Assembly: GCA_902373515.1 (NCBI GenBank)
Contig: CABKML010000001.1
Coordinates: 62,001-126,000, forward strand
Source of the DNA: an uncultured Eubacteriales bacterium
GTDB taxonomy: Bacteria > Bacillota > Clostridia > Saccharofermentanales > Fastidiosipilaceae
Reading direction: 5' to 3'
DNA: 64,000 nt
The position numbers were made by a program, and so were the translations under genes. Of this stretch, positions 18,477-28,847 are shown one piece after another; position 1 is the first letter of the stretch, and each line of letters opens with the position of its first letter. The notes below the pieces were generated by a model. That model was given only the letters and a program-made list of their open reading frames with translations. It had not been told where the DNA came from and ran no database searches.

Positions 18477-18893
18477 TTATTTGACCTCTTCGGTCGGTTC
18501 AGTCGGTTCAGTCGGTTCAGTCGCAGACGTTACCGGCGAATCAGCCTGCTGCGCCTTAATCTCAGCCAATTTGGCATCGATCTGCATACCGTACTCCAAA
18601 GACGTATCCAAATAAAAGCGTAAATCCGGCGCCTGGCGCAAAGTAATCTGCTGCATAATTTCATGCCGCATAAAACCCTTCAGCTTTTCCAGGCGTTGTA
18701 AAGTCGCCTTTTTCACAGCCTCGGAACCGGGAATACTCATATAGCAACGAGCATAAGTCAAATCACGATTCATCTCAACCGCCGCACAATTAGTCAAAAG
18801 CGGTAAATTCCTCAACGTGCCGTCCGTGCACATCTTTGCCAAAATACGACAAATCTCATCTCCGACCCTTTTCTGTCTAATTATATTTGCCAA
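18477..18893 (-). CDS. rbfA: Ribosome-binding factor A
   Basis: RbfA binds the 30S subunit and helps 16S rRNA 5'-end maturation. The 138-residue protein shows the KH-like fold pattern: RQKRVGDEICRILAKM at the start, TYARCYMSI, and LRQAPDLRFYLDTSLEYGMQID near residues 85-110. The start codon is TTG at 18893, with GGAGG 7 bases upstream lying inside the last codons of infB, so synthesis is probably coupled to IF-2. The last residues are a threefold Thr-Glu-Pro repeat encoded by a 9-base tandem repeat at about 18490-18521, not a usual part of RbfA. Confidence 0.92.
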   Translation of the reverse strand: MANIIRQKRVGDEICRILAKMCTDGTLRNLPLLTNCAAVEMNRDLTYARCYMSIPGSEAVKKATLQRLEKLKGFMRHEIMQQITLRQAPDLRFYLDTSLEYGMQIDAKLAEIKAQQADSPVTSATEPTEPTEPTEEVK

Positions 18894-18895
18894 GA

Positions 18896-21800
18896 TTATT
18901 CCTCCTTGACCTCTACCATCTCAAACAATTCCAAAGTATCTCCGACTTTAATATCGTTGTAATTCTCGATCGATAAGCCGCACTCATAACCGGCGTTAAC
19001 TTCCTTCACATCATCTTTGAAACGCTTCAAGCTGCCGAGTTTTCCTTCGTAGATAATTTTATCGTCACGCAAGAGGCGCACACCGGCGTTTCTTGTCGCT
19101 TTGCCGTCCGTCACATAAGCACCGGCAATTGTACCGACGGAAGAAACTTTGAAAGTCTCTCTGACTTCTACATGACCGAGCACTTTCTCTTCATAAGTAG
19201 GAGCCAACATACCTTTCATAGCTTTCTCGATATCTTCGATCGCATTGTAAATGACCCGATACAAACGAATATCTACACCCAACTCTTTCGCCAAATCCGT
19301 AACATTGTTGTTCGGACGGACATTGAAACCGATAATAATAGCATCGGAAACTTCCGCCAAACGGACATCCGATTCTGTAATACCGCCGGCCTGGGAGTGA
19401 ATAATATTAATCTTCACCTGGTCGTTGGACAACTTCTGCAAGCTCTGATTCATCGCTTCCACGGAACCGACAACATCGCCCTTGACAATAATATTCAAAT
19501 CCTGCAGTTTACCCTCTTCCAAACGATTATACAAAGCGTCCAGACTGATTTTCGGATTTTGCCGAATTTGTTCTTCTCTAGCCGTATCACGCCGTTTATC
19601 AGCCAGCTGTTTCGCCATTTTTTCATCGGTAACCTGGTAGAAAGTTTCACCGGCTTCAGGTATTTCAGGCAAACCGATAATCTGCACGGGTACCGAAGGT
19701 CCGGCCTGCGCAATATGTTTACCGCGCGAATCGATCATCGCTCTGACATTACCGACAATTGAGCCGGTAACAATCGTATCGCCTTTTTTCAAAGTACCGC
19801 GCTGCACCAATAAGGATGCGATAACGCCCTTGTTTTTATCCAACGAAGCCTCCAGCACAATACCCTTGGCCTGACGATGCGGATCGGCTTTCAATTCCAT
19901 CATATCGGCCGTCAGCAGTACCATCTCCAGCAACTTGTCGACATTTTCACCGGTCTTGGCGGAAATGGGCACCATAACGGTCGAACCGCCCCACTCTTCG
20001 CACAGCAAATCATAAGTGGCCAATTCCTGTTTCACCCGATCGGGATTGGCTCCCGGCTTATCCATTTTGTTAATTGCCACGATAATCTCGGTTTTAGCCG
20101 CTTTAGCATGGTTAATAGCCTCGACTGTTTGCGGCATGACGCCGTCATCGGCAGCAACCACCAAAATAGCAATATCCGTCGCCTGCGCACCTCTGGCCCG
20201 CATCGTCGTGAAAGCTTCATGTCCCGGGGTATCCAGGAAAGTGATGCGGCGATTATTCAAGCTGACTGTGTAAGCGCCGATATGCTGTGTAATACCGCCG
20301 GCTTCACCGGAAGCGACATTGGCATTACGAATATGATCCAGTAAAGTAGTTTTACCATGATCAACGTGACCCATAACAACCACTACCGGCGGCCGCTCTT
20401 CCAAATTACCCTCAACATCGTCGGAATCGTCGAAAAGAATATCTTCTTCTGTCACTTCCACCAACTTATCACAGGTGATCCCGAACTCATCGGCAATTGT
20501 CGCAGCCGTATCATAGTCAATTTCCTGATTCATATTGACCATAACACCGTAATTCATCAACTTCATAATAACTTCGGAAGCCGTCTTCTTAATCGCCTCG
20601 GCAAACTCTTTGACAGTCAACTGCTCCGGCAGAGAAACATGCGTGACAGCCGCCTTATTCTGCTCATTCTGCACGTTGTTTTGGCTCTTGCGCTTACCGC
20701 GTCTTCTCTCGTTTGTTTCTTCCTCATCAAAGTTATCGAAGCGGGCCCGGCGTTCATTGCGCATATTACCCTTAAGCGGTTTCTTCGTTTTTTCTTCCTG
20801 CTCCGGGCGTTTCTTGTAAACATCTTTATTCTGGAAATTGCGTCTGGGAGCCTCTTTCGCCAACAACTCGACAATTTCAGTTTCCCTGCTGGCAGTTTTC
20901 GGCTTCCTGGAATGAGAAACGGGCTTACGCTCCTCATCCTGATCCTTATCGGCAAAAGCGTAGGAATTTCCCGCCCCACCATGCGACTTGTTGGCAGCAA
21001 AACCGTTACGTTCACTTCTGAAGCCCGGTTTACCGCCGCGTGTGAAATTACCGTTTGCAGAAGCATTGCCGGCTGCAGTTTCTTTACTCTTAGCTGCAGG
21101 GTATTTCGGCGGCAATTTGACTTTGCCGATAGGCTTGGGGACGACGAAATCGGTGGTCAAAGTGATTTCCGGCGCTTTTACCTGCGGTGCCTGTTTTTCT
21201 AATTTCTTGCGCCGCATGTTTTCCAAAGCTTTAGTTGCTTCGACTGCTTTTTTAGAAGCCTGATTGCGTCTTTCCTTTTCTTTTTCTTTTTCTCTCTGCT
21301 CTCTGGCCCGATTAATTGCAGCCTGATTAATATCGGCGATTTTGCCGAGTTTCGCCGGTAATGTGACATTAACGTTATCCAGAACCGGTTTGACTGCTTT
21401 CGGATTTTCTTTACGGCGAGCTTTATTTTTCTCAAGTTTATCCGCCGCTTTAACAAGTTTTTCTTCTACCTGAGCAGCTGCTGTTTTTTCGTTTGTACTA
21501 TCGGTGACAGCTGTTGTCGTTTCAAGGGTCTTCGACGCAACCTGATTTTCCGTAGATTCAACAGTTTTCGTAAGCGGTGTCGCTTCAATTTCCGCCGATT
21601 CTGCAGCTGCGGCAGTTTCCGTTACGGTATTTGCGTCTGCACCTTGAGCTGCCGGCGTAGCGACTGCAGTTGCATTGACAGGTTCAGCGGCCTGAACGTT
21701 TTCAGCAGCAGTTACACTGTCATTTGCAGTTTGTTCGCTGCTCGTCTCCGATGTAATTGCCGCTGCAGATGTCGCACTTAGGCTCGGCTCTGCCGCTGTC

Positions 21801-22159
21801 GCCTCTTTGGCGGTAGCGACGGCAACTTTTTTCGATGCCGCTGCAGCTGTTTTATCTTTATGTAAGCTCAGACTGCCGACACTCTGTTTAACAACAGCTT
21901 TAACAGCTTCTTTGGTATCGGCCAACAAAGATTTGGCACCCGCCAAAACACCTTTTTCCGCCGTTCCTTCATTTGTGCCGTCTTCCTCGGGTTTGCTTTT
22001 TTTCTTGATTTTAACAACTTTAACTACACTGGCTATTTTTTTGCCCGAAAGGCCCTTCATAGTAATAATCGGAGCATTGGCTTCGGACGCCGTTGCCTGA
22101 TTTTCCTCAGTTTCTGCAGTTGTCGCTGTATTCATTTCTTCTTTTCCTTCTTCCGGCAT
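18896..22159 (-). CDS. infB: Translation initiation factor IF-2
   Basis: IF-2 is the GTPase that brings initiator fMet-tRNA to the 30S subunit. Residues ~1-500 are a highly charged Ala/Glu/Lys/Thr-rich N-terminal region, variable in this family. An IF2_N domain ([21 protein letters not shown]) starts near 507. The G domain has [14 protein letters not shown] near 590, DTPGH, and NKMDKP. Domains II-IV follow to the end. At 1,087 residues it is on the long side. The ATG at 22159 overlaps the ylxQ stop by one base (TGATG). A second ATG at 22135 with AAGG ten bases upstream could be an alternative start. rbfA begins 2 bases downstream. Confidence 0.96.
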   Translation of the reverse strand: MPEEGKEEMNTATTAETEENQATASEANAPIITMKGLSGKKIASVVKVVKIKKKSKPEEDGTNEGTAEKGVLAGAKSLLADTKEAVKAVVKQSVGSLSLHKDKTAAAASKKVAVATAKEATAAEPSLSATSAAAITSETSSEQTANDSVTAAENVQAAEPVNATAVATPAAQGADANTVTETAAAAESAEIEATPLTKTVESTENQVASKTLETTTAVTDSTNEKTAAAQVEEKLVKAADKLEKNKARRKENPKAVKPVLDNVNVTLPAKLGKIADINQAAINRAREQREKEKEKERRNQASKKAVEATKALENMRRKKLEKQAPQVKAPEITLTTDFVVPKPIGKVKLPPKYPAAKSKETAAGNASANGNFTRGGKPGFRSERNGFAANKSHGGAGNSYAFADKDQDEERKPVSHSRKPKTASRETEIVELLAKEAPRRNFQNKDVYKKRPEQEEKTKKPLKGNMRNERRARFDNFDEEETNERRRGKRKSQNNVQNEQNKAAVTHVSLPEQLTVKEFAEAIKKTASEVIMKLMNYGVMVNMNQEIDYDTAATIADEFGITCDKLVEVTEEDILFDDSDDVEGNLEERPPVVVVMGHVDHGKTTLLDHIRNANVASGEAGGITQHIGAYTVSLNNRRITFLDTPGHEAFTTMRARGAQATDIAILVVAADDGVMPQTVEAINHAKAAKTEIIVAINKMDKPGANPDRVKQELATYDLLCEEWGGSTVMVPISAKTGENVDKLLEMVLLTADMMELKADPHRQAKGIVLEASLDKNKGVIASLLVQRGTLKKGDTIVTGSIVGNVRAMIDSRGKHIAQAGPSVPVQIIGLPEIPEAGETFYQVTDEKMAKQLADKRRDTAREEQIRQNPKISLDALYNRLEEGKLQDLNIIVKGDVVGSVEAMNQSLQKLSNDQVKINIIHSQAGGITESDVRLAEVSDAIIIGFNVRPNNNVTDLAKELGVDIRLYRVIYNAIEDIEKAMKGMLAPTYEEKVLGHVEVRETFKVSSVGTIAGAYVTDGKATRNAGVRLLRDDKIIYEGKLGSLKRFKDDVKEVNAGYECGLSIENYNDIKVGDTLELFEMVEVKEE

Positions 22160-23031
22160 CAATCCTTGCCCTCCTCATACATTTTTGAGCGTTGCTGCCT
22201 GTTATTCGGCTTTCTGCGTTTATAACTTTGTCCGCCGCTTTTAGCAGCTGTAAATTTGCTTTTTCCCCATTTTTGCTTGTTGTCAGGTCTGCCCGTCGAT
22301 TTACCGCGCTCGAACTTATACGACTTTTTCCGGTCGGCGGATTTGTAATCGGACTTATCCGACCATTCGTGTCTGTCGCTTCTGTAGGAAGTGTCCGCTT
22401 TATGTTCCCGGCGCTGCGGGTACTCACGTTGTACCTGATACTCTTGCGGTTTACGGTACTCCCGCTTCCGTTTGTAATTACCGGCAGCCGGCTTCTCCCT
22501 TTCCCCGTTTTCCGCCGCAAAATATCGTCGTTTGCGCTTAGCCGTTTTCCCGGGAAGAAACAGCAGATACTCCGCCGTACAATCTATTTTATCAGATGTG
22601 GAACCCGTACCTACCTCTATCGGCGCAACAGCGGCTGCCGTGCAATAGGCTGCAAGTTCTTTTTGGAGAGAATACCCCAAGCCTCCCTTGGCAAGCGCCA
22701 TAATCGATCTGGTTGCATCCAAACTCGCACACAGTGTTTCCGCACTGAACAAGCCGTAGACATAAAGTGTCTGATAGGAATTGCGCATCTGACTTTTTAT
22801 CAGATTGAACAACTTGCGGCGACTCTCAGGCGCTAAATCGGCAGCCACCAGAACGAAATTCGTTTCACCGGTAGCGACGGCCTTACTGACAGCAGTAAAA
22901 CCCGCATATAATTGCCCGGCTTTACGCGCCAGACCCAACTTGCCCTGCACCGTAGCGATCAAGGTCTGCAAGTCGTTTGCAGTTTCCACCGGCTGCATTG
23001 CCGGGGTATTTTGCTCTGAATTTTGCTTCAA
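22159..23031 (-). CDS. ylxQ: L7Ae-family RNA-binding protein (YlxQ/L7Ae-like) with basic tail
   Basis: Residues ~20-120 match the L7Ae/YlxQ fold: [25 protein letters not shown], then [16 protein letters not shown] and a [10 protein letters not shown] segment. YlxQ proteins between nusA and infB are small RNA-binding proteins of about 100 residues. Here the protein has 290. After a connecting domain, residues ~165-290 form an extremely basic, Arg/Lys/Tyr-rich tail with many RE, KS and RR pairs, which should bind RNA or stay disordered. The start codon is TTG at 23031 with GGAGG 6 bases upstream. ylxR, usually between nusA and ylxQ, is absent, and the 36-base gap has no room for it. Confidence 0.8.
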   Translation of the reverse strand: MKQNSEQNTPAMQPVETANDLQTLIATVQGKLGLARKAGQLYAGFTAVSKAVATGETNFVLVAADLAPESRRKLFNLIKSQMRNSYQTLYVYGLFSAETLCASLDATRSIMALAKGGLGYSLQKELAAYCTAAAVAPIEVGTGSTSDKIDCTAEYLLFLPGKTAKRKRRYFAAENGEREKPAAGNYKRKREYRKPQEYQVQREYPQRREHKADTSYRSDRHEWSDKSDYKSADRKKSYKFERGKSTGRPDNKQKWGKSKFTAAKSGGQSYKRRKPNNRQQRSKMYEEGKD

Positions 23032-23067
23032 ATTTTTCCTCCGCCGCTTAATGCGGCTTAATCAATA

Positions 23068-24300
23068 TTATTCTTCAGCCTGTTCAAGCTCAGTTTTCTC
23101 AGCTTTTTCGTCATTCGAAGCAGCCTCAGTTTCAGAATCGGACATGGTTTCAGCCGCCTGTTCTTCCGCTTGCGCAGACGCCATCTTGGCCAAAGCCCGC
23201 TCCGTCAAAGCATCGATCGATTCGGCTAAATCAGCTTCAGCTTTTTCACTGTAAGTACCGGCTTGCGAAGCACTCTTGATATCAATATGCCAACCTGTAA
23301 GCTTGGCCGCCAAACGGGCATTTTGCCCGGAACGTCCGATAGCTAACGGCAGTTGATTATCCGGTACGACCACCTCAGCCACATTATTGCCGTCTTCTTC
23401 ATACAAAGAAACTTGCAAAATCTTAGCCGGGGCCAAAGCATTAATAATAAAGGTTTCCGGATCTTCATCGTACTGCACAATATCAATTTTTTCGCCGTGC
23501 AGCTCTTCCATAATATTATTAATACGCATTCTCCGATTACCGATGCAGGCACCGACGGCATCAACGTCCTTATCCGTACTGTAAACGGCAATTTTACTGC
23601 GGAAACCCGGTTCTCTGGCGACACTGTAGACCTGGACGATTCCTTCTTCAATTTCCGGCACTTCCGCCTCAAACAATTTGCGAATCAAATTAGGATGACT
23701 GCGGGAAACCAAAACAACCGGCCGACCGTGTTTCGTATCCACCTTAAGAATATAGAAACGCATCCGCTGCCCGAAATTGTAGACATCCTGGCGCACCTGC
23801 TCCCGCGGCTGCAAAATAGCATCGGCCCGACCGATATCGACAACCACTTCCCGCCGATCTTTCCGTTGCACAACACCGCTTGCCAACTCCCCGATTTTAT
23901 TATTAAACTCGGAACTTATACGATTACTCTCCGCCTCAATTAACTTCTGATTAATTACGCTCTTAGCCGTCTGAGCCGCCAAACGTCCGAAATCCTGCGG
24001 TGACAACTCATACTCCAACAAATCGCCCAGCTCGAATGCGCTGTCAATATTTGCTGCATCTTCCAAACTGATTTCCGAATTGGGGTCCAGAACTTCTTCG
24101 ACCACCTCTTTCATCAGGAAAACGTGCATCTCACCTGTCTCCCGATCAACTTCCGCCCGGATATTCTCCGCATTTTTAGCATTAAATTCTCTCCGATAAG
24201 CGGACACCAACGCTTCTTCTATCGCTTGGAAAAGCACTTCAGCATCAATTCCCCGCTCCTTGCACAAGTCTCTCATGGCTTGAATTAATTCCGCATTCAT
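23068..24300 (-). CDS. nusA: Transcription termination/antitermination factor NusA
   Basis: NusA binds RNA polymerase and the nascent RNA. The N-terminal domain (MNAELIQAMRDLCKERG) is followed by an S1 domain near residues 130-200 (GVVQRKDRREVVVDIGRADAIL). Two KH domains follow, with the signature LPLAIGRSGQNARLAAKLTGWHIDI near 340. The C-terminus is an acidic Glu/Ala tail. ATG at 24300 has GAGAGGAAG 5 bases upstream and was chosen over a start 18 bases earlier. The rimP-nusA-ylxQ-infB order is classical. Confidence 0.96.
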   Translation of the reverse strand: MNAELIQAMRDLCKERGIDAEVLFQAIEEALVSAYRREFNAKNAENIRAEVDRETGEMHVFLMKEVVEEVLDPNSEISLEDAANIDSAFELGDLLEYELSPQDFGRLAAQTAKSVINQKLIEAESNRISSEFNNKIGELASGVVQRKDRREVVVDIGRADAILQPREQVRQDVYNFGQRMRFYILKVDTKHGRPVVLVSRSHPNLIRKLFEAEVPEIEEGIVQVYSVAREPGFRSKIAVYSTDKDVDAVGACIGNRRMRINNIMEELHGEKIDIVQYDEDPETFIINALAPAKILQVSLYEEDGNNVAEVVVPDNQLPLAIGRSGQNARLAAKLTGWHIDIKSASQAGTYSEKAEADLAESIDALTERALAKMASAQAEEQAAETMSDSETEAASNDEKAEKTELEQAEE

Positions 24301-24351
24301 TGTAACTTCCTCTCTCATCTGTTCGGAACACTCCGAACTGTATATTTCACA

Positions 24352-24936
24352 TTAAAATTCATAATAACGTTTGACACTGCTCCACTCGTTCGGGGCAAAA
24401 GTCAAAGACACGTCCGCCAAATCCGCTTCAGCTGCAATTTCTGTTTCTGCTGCAGCTGCAGCCATTTCCGTCTGCAAATTTTGCCGGAAAGATTTGAATG
24501 CTTTCCTGCCCAGCAGCTTCTCCATCGCCGCAAAATCCAACAACAAGGTCACTGCACCGTCGGCATAAGCCTGCAGACAGCCGATAAACTGTTTGCAATC
24601 GGCAAACTTCTTATAAGTACTCAAAATTATCGGGCTGTCATAATAGCGCTTGAAATCAGCCTCCGTCTGCAAAGGTCGATCCAATCCGGCTGAGGAAACT
24701 TCAAGATTGTAGGCCTCGCTGAAAATATCGGTCGCATCCAATAAAGGTTCGACAATATTGTTCACCGTTTCGCAATCCTCAATCCCGATACCGCCGCGAC
24801 GGTCGATAATAAAAGTCAGATACTTCTCTTGCCCTTCCCGGCGATAATTAACTTCCAACAATTCATAACCGGCTGCGGCAACGGCGGCCGCACACAATGT
24901 AACTGCCTGTTCTTCGTACTTATTCTTCGTTCTCAT
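24352..24936 (-). CDS. rimP: Ribosome maturation factor RimP
   Basis: RimP helps 30S assembly and begins the nusA-infB operon in most bacteria, as here. The N-terminal domain contains GYELLEVNYRREGQEKYLTFIID, then GIGIEDCETVNNIVEPLLD and the signature YNLEVSSAGLDRPL near residue 82. The C-terminal SH3-like domain carries an Ala/Glu-rich insertion near residues 155-175. Start ATG at 24936 follows AGGA by 5 bases. The terminator of the upstream gene ends only ~20 bases before this start, so the operon promoter is either very compact or transcription reads through. Confidence 0.93.
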   Translation of the reverse strand: MRTKNKYEEQAVTLCAAAVAAAGYELLEVNYRREGQEKYLTFIIDRRGGIGIEDCETVNNIVEPLLDATDIFSEAYNLEVSSAGLDRPLQTEADFKRYYDSPIILSTYKKFADCKQFIGCLQAYADGAVTLLLDFAAMEKLLGRKAFKSFRQNLQTEMAAAAAETEIAAEADLADVSLTFAPNEWSSVKRYYEF

Positions 24937-24955
24937 ACCTGTCCTATACGCTCTT

Positions 24956-24992
24956 AAAAAGAAAAGAGCAAGACACAGGTCTTACTCTTTTC
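24956..24992 (-). terminator. Terminator of the 920-residue coiled-coil protein gene
   Basis: Stem of 14 bases on each side (24979-24992 with 24961-24974, one mismatch) and a 4-base loop, followed on the minus strand by TTTTT at 24960-24956. It lies between the end of the coiled-coil gene and rimP. Confidence 0.85.
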
Positions 24993-25033
24993 ATCGAGTT
25001 AATTAACTTCAATTATACAGAAGATCGGGCGAA

Positions 25034-27796
25034 TTACAAGTCCTTCCGTCTCATTTCGGCGGCGAAAGCTATAAGTCCGAGAATCAAACCGATAGCTCCG
25101 ACACTGTCAGCCGCTTGGCCGGTCTTGGCAACTTTACGTTTATTCGCCATTTTACTTTCACGTTCCGCCGTTTTATTGCCGGTAGTCGGATTAGCTTCCT
25201 GCTTGTTAGCAGCTTTGTCAGCCTGTTGATTGCTGTCGGTATTTTTGGCTTTTGCCTGCTTATCTGCTTGCTCCGTTGCTATCTGACTGAGAGTTTTGGT
25301 CTTAAACTGCTCCAAAGTTTGGGCCAAAGTCATGCTCTTATTTTCAACTTCCTGCAATTTCTGCTTTTTCTCTGCCAAACTGCTTGTCCCGTCTGCCAGA
25401 ATAGCCTTGTAATCATTCGCGAATTTGTCGATTTTCTCCTGCATAGCGGCAATTTCCGCAGCAGAAGGTGAACGCTTGTCCGCAGCTTTCAGCGAGTTGG
25501 TCAATTCCTGCAATTTTTGTTCATATTGCGCCTGCAGTTTTGCCAATTCCTGATTGTCGTTTTGAATCTGGTTGCCTTTATTTACTGCCTGATCCAAAGC
25601 TGCCTGTTCTTTCTGCACATCTTTGAGTAAGGTTGCAATAGCGGTGTCTTTGTCATTGGTAATGTTATCCAATTTGGCTAAAATTTGTTCCTGCTCTTCC
25701 AACAGTTGTTCAATTTGAGCAGCCAAAGCTTTGTTCTGCTGTTTTACCGCATCTAATTGTTGTTTCAAGGTTTCAGCTTTTTGTTTGATTTCTGCCACTC
25801 TTTCCTGCAAAGTCTGCATCTGAGCTTTAATTTCGGCCGGCTTTTGCAGGGCCTTAGCGATTTTATCCTTTACTTCCTGCACCTTTTCTATTTTTTGCGC
25901 ATCGTCGAGGTGCTTGTTTTGACGAATCTCTTCCAGTTCTGCTTCCAAGGCGTTAATTTCTTGCTGCAAATTAGCTTTATCTTGCGTGGAGGCATCCGTG
26001 TTGGCAAATTCTGCTTGCGCATCCTTGGCTTTGGTCAATTCGTCTTTTGCTGCTTGCTCTGCTAAATCAAACGGTGTTTTTTCTTGGGCTTTAAGAGTTT
26101 TGGTTCTTGCTTCAAAGCCTTTCAAAGTATTAGTGTTAGCTTCTAACTTTGTTTGTTTTTCGGCAACTGCGTCCTGACTTTTCTCCAATTCATTCAAAGC
26201 TTGTTCTAATGCCTTCAAGCCTGCTAAAACATCGGATTTTTCCTGTTTGTTGGCATCTGTTTCCGTTATTTTTTCGGTTTTGGCAATTTCTTTTTCGATT
26301 TTCTTCTTTAATTTTGCCAGTTCTTTTTTAAAATTCTCTTCCGCCTGATCCTGTTGCGGGGCCGGATTGGCAGCCTGATCCTGCTGCGGGTCTTGCGGCT
26401 GATTCTGATTTTGTTTCTGCGCAGCTGCTTTGGCTTGGTTCAACGCCTCCTGCTTTTGCTGTACTGTTTGTTCCTGCTGTTGCTTAGTAACTGTTAATTG
26501 TTGAACTTTTTGCTCCTGTTGCGTTTTAGCCTCTTCTGCCTGTTGGAGTGCTTGCTTGGCATCATCGACTTTTTGTTCTGCTGACTGAACCTCTTTGCCA
26601 ATCTCGGTTACAGCTCTTTGTGTTTCCTCTTTTTCACGTAACAAAGTCTTTTCTTGCGCTTCTAAATTGCTAATAACTTGTTTAACAACCAATATTCTGC
26701 TGTTGCTACCTGTCGGAGAATTTATATTCAAAGTTTTCAGTAATTCCCTTTGTTCATCTAATTTCGCTTTATTTTCTTCGTACTGTCTTTCTTTTGTTTT
26801 TAAGGTTTCTTCTATTTCCTGTTTTCTGGTCTTCAATTTACCGGCTGATTCCTCAAAGCCATCTACATCTTCCTGTTTTTCATTAAAGGTCTTTGTCAAA
26901 TTCTGCAAATCAGCTTCTTCTTTTTGCAAGGCAACCAAAGTTTTTTTCAACTTATCATTTTCCGCTTCGTAAGCCTTCTCTGCTTCTTCAACAGAATTTC
27001 CTGTACCTGCAGCTTGTTTCGGATCCTGATTCAACACAGGCGGTGTATTTTGCACATCTGCGCCGCCGGCAACACTACGTCTGCTTCTAACTTTAACCGG
27101 AGCTTGCACCGGTTGAGCCTCCGCCGGAACTTGCGGCTCCTGCACATTTGCCTGTCCTTGCTTTTTCTCGGCTTCTTTCTTCGCTTGCTCCAACTCTTGT
27201 TGCTTCTTTTGAACTTCCGCCGCTTTTTGTTCCTTATCTTTCAGTAACTGTTGCACCTTTTGCTCTGTCTGTTGCAAATCCTGCTTCGCACCGCTTACCT
27301 TGGCTTCATCGTTCTGCACTTCTTCAGCAACTTCAGTCAACGCCTTTTCCGCTTCTGTCAGCGCCTGCTTGAGCTTCGGCTGTTCTGCAGTTGTCCGATC
27401 AATTATAATATCCAATCTTTTAAGAATAACTTCTTTAGTCGGCTTACCGTAAGTAGGATCATACTCTTTCTTACTTGCTTCCGCCTCCTGCTTTTCCTGA
27501 TCGTTTTTGGCAGAAGCTTGTTTCTTCTCTGCCACTTCTTTTTTGAGCTGCGCTTCTTTCGCCTTCGCACCTTGCAAAGCTGCCTCTAAATTCGCCGTGC
27601 TCGTTTTCCGCTCTTGCAACTTCGCTTCTTCTTTCGCCAACTCTTTTTCTGTTTTCTCAAGCTCCGTCTTGGCCGCCTTAACAGCTTTCTCAGCCGTTTC
27701 CGCCGCACTTTCCGCTTTGACCAAATTGCTTAACGGTGCTGCGAGCAAGCTTAAACCGATCAAAGCACTGAGCAATAAAGTTACTTTTCTCTTCAT
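25034..27796 (-). CDS. Secreted coiled-coil surface protein with KTG sorting signal
   Basis: 920 residues. It has a signal peptide (MKRKVTLLLSALIGLSLLAAPLSNLVKAES, shown here as a KRK start and a hydrophobic core to about residue 29). Then comes nearly continuous Glu/Lys/Gln/Ala heptad sequence (about 30-860), interrupted near 215-275 and 455-490 by Pro/Gln-rich hinges. The end is a sorting signal: KVAKTGQ, a hydrophobic stretch of ~20, and RRKD. No enzymatic motif is visible. It resembles long helical wall-anchored fibre proteins. RBS AAAGGGG precedes ATG. The gene downstream in transcription is separated by a terminator; upstream lies a second, smaller protein of the same design, 47 bases away, so the pair may be co-transcribed. 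Confidence 0.8.
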   Translation of the reverse strand: MKRKVTLLLSALIGLSLLAAPLSNLVKAESAAETAEKAVKAAKTELEKTEKELAKEEAKLQERKTSTANLEAALQGAKAKEAQLKKEVAEKKQASAKNDQEKQEAEASKKEYDPTYGKPTKEVILKRLDIIIDRTTAEQPKLKQALTEAEKALTEVAEEVQNDEAKVSGAKQDLQQTEQKVQQLLKDKEQKAAEVQKKQQELEQAKKEAEKKQGQANVQEPQVPAEAQPVQAPVKVRSRRSVAGGADVQNTPPVLNQDPKQAAGTGNSVEEAEKAYEAENDKLKKTLVALQKEEADLQNLTKTFNEKQEDVDGFEESAGKLKTRKQEIEETLKTKERQYEENKAKLDEQRELLKTLNINSPTGSNSRILVVKQVISNLEAQEKTLLREKEETQRAVTEIGKEVQSAEQKVDDAKQALQQAEEAKTQQEQKVQQLTVTKQQQEQTVQQKQEALNQAKAAAQKQNQNQPQDPQQDQAANPAPQQDQAEENFKKELAKLKKKIEKEIAKTEKITETDANKQEKSDVLAGLKALEQALNELEKSQDAVAEKQTKLEANTNTLKGFEARTKTLKAQEKTPFDLAEQAAKDELTKAKDAQAEFANTDASTQDKANLQQEINALEAELEEIRQNKHLDDAQKIEKVQEVKDKIAKALQKPAEIKAQMQTLQERVAEIKQKAETLKQQLDAVKQQNKALAAQIEQLLEEQEQILAKLDNITNDKDTAIATLLKDVQKEQAALDQAVNKGNQIQNDNQELAKLQAQYEQKLQELTNSLKAADKRSPSAAEIAAMQEKIDKFANDYKAILADGTSSLAEKKQKLQEVENKSMTLAQTLEQFKTKTLSQIATEQADKQAKAKNTDSNQQADKAANKQEANPTTGNKTAERESKMANKRKVAKTGQAADSVGAIGLILGLIAFAAEMRRKDL

Positions 27797-27843
27797 AAAT
27801 TTACCCCTTTATCCACTTTTTCGTTCTCTTCTTTAAAAGCAGC

Positions 27844-28617
27844 TTATTTCTGCCGCCGACCGATAATTGTGCCGGCCAAAGTTACCAAAACACCCAAACC
27901 GCTTATAACTTGCGCTGCCTCACCGGTTTTGCCGACTTTACCGGTTTTCCGCTCACCACTGCCGTTTGCAGATTTGTCCTTTGCTCCGACTGCCATATCG
28001 GCGCTCTGTCCGGCCGCAGTTCCTTGTCCCTGTTGCAGATTTGCCGGTCCTGCTTGCGGCGGATTTCCTTGACCCTGCTGCGGATTTCCGGCCGGCGGAT
28101 TTTGCCCGGGTTTTTGCTGCAACTCCTGTTCCAACTGATTAATTTGTTGCTCCAATTGACGCATCTGGTCCTGTGCCTGCTGCAAAGACGCCTGATCCTG
28201 CGTAAAAGTCTTATCCAACGCATCAAATTGCTGTTTTAACGGCGCATAATCCTGTTCTTTTTGGGCAAAAGCAGCTTGTTTCGCCTTGTAAGTAGCATCA
28301 GTTTGCGGATCTTTACCCTCTTGCTTCAACTTCTCTTCCAATTGCTGCAATTCTTTCTCCAAATTAGTAATTTCCTGCGATGCCGCAGCTTCCTGCGCCT
28401 TCTTCTCGTGATAATTGTCTACTTTTGTCTGTAATTCGATTAACCTTTGATCCAAGCCCTGCTTCTTCTGTTTCAAGTTCTCCAACTGTTGTTGTTTCCC
28501 CTGATTAACATCCTGACCTGCAGTAATTCCGGCGTCAGCTGCTTGACTGTAATTAAAAGTCAACGGCGTAAACAATAAACTCAAACCCAACAAAACACTC
28601 GCAACAGTCCTTTTCAT
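27844..28617 (-). CDS. Small secreted coiled-coil protein with KTG sorting signal
   Basis: 257 residues. A signal peptide (about 1-27, cleaved near SQAADA) is followed by a Gln/Glu/Lys coiled coil (about 40-165). Then there is a Pro/Gly/Gln-rich linker with repeated NPPxG and QQGQG units, and a C-terminal sorting signal KVGKTGE with hydrophobic stretch and RRQK. Same plan and same sorting motif as its neighbour, which it precedes in transcription by 47 bases. RBS AGGAGG lies 9 bases before the ATG. No known function can be assigned. Confidence 0.78.
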   Translation of the reverse strand: MKRTVASVLLGLSLLFTPLTFNYSQAADAGITAGQDVNQGKQQQLENLKQKKQGLDQRLIELQTKVDNYHEKKAQEAAASQEITNLEKELQQLEEKLKQEGKDPQTDATYKAKQAAFAQKEQDYAPLKQQFDALDKTFTQDQASLQQAQDQMRQLEQQINQLEQELQQKPGQNPPAGNPQQGQGNPPQAGPANLQQGQGTAAGQSADMAVGAKDKSANGSGERKTGKVGKTGEAAQVISGLGVLVTLAGTIIGRRQK

Positions 28618-28792
28618 CTACTTTTTCCTCCTGAAATCAAATAAAAATCACCTAAATCTTCGTATAGATAGATTTTATCAAATGAAAAAGGGCAATTATG
28701 AAATGCAGATGAAATTGCTTTTTGTTAAAGAAAATTTACTTTTCCCGCTTTACCGCCAACAGACTAAATCCGCTTATCCCGGACATTTTTAT

Positions 28793-28823
28793 AAAAAAAG
28801 CGAGACGACCGAAGCCGCCCCGC
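28793..28823 (-). terminator. Terminator of the lipoprotein gene
   Basis: A 10-base stem (28814-28823 with 28800-28809, three G-T pairs in the RNA) is capped by the stable tetraloop TTCG and followed on the minus strand by seven T. It lies 24 bases after the lipoprotein stop. Confidence 0.88.
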
Positions 28824-28847
28824 CTGTTATGCAAGCCTTCACTTTTG

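Noticed and set aside
24930..24980. TTGCTC-17-TATAGG as a promoter for rimP
   Set aside because: The -35 would lie in the terminator stem and the start site would fall almost on the rimP ATG, removing the ribosome-binding site; not convincing without a mapped transcript.
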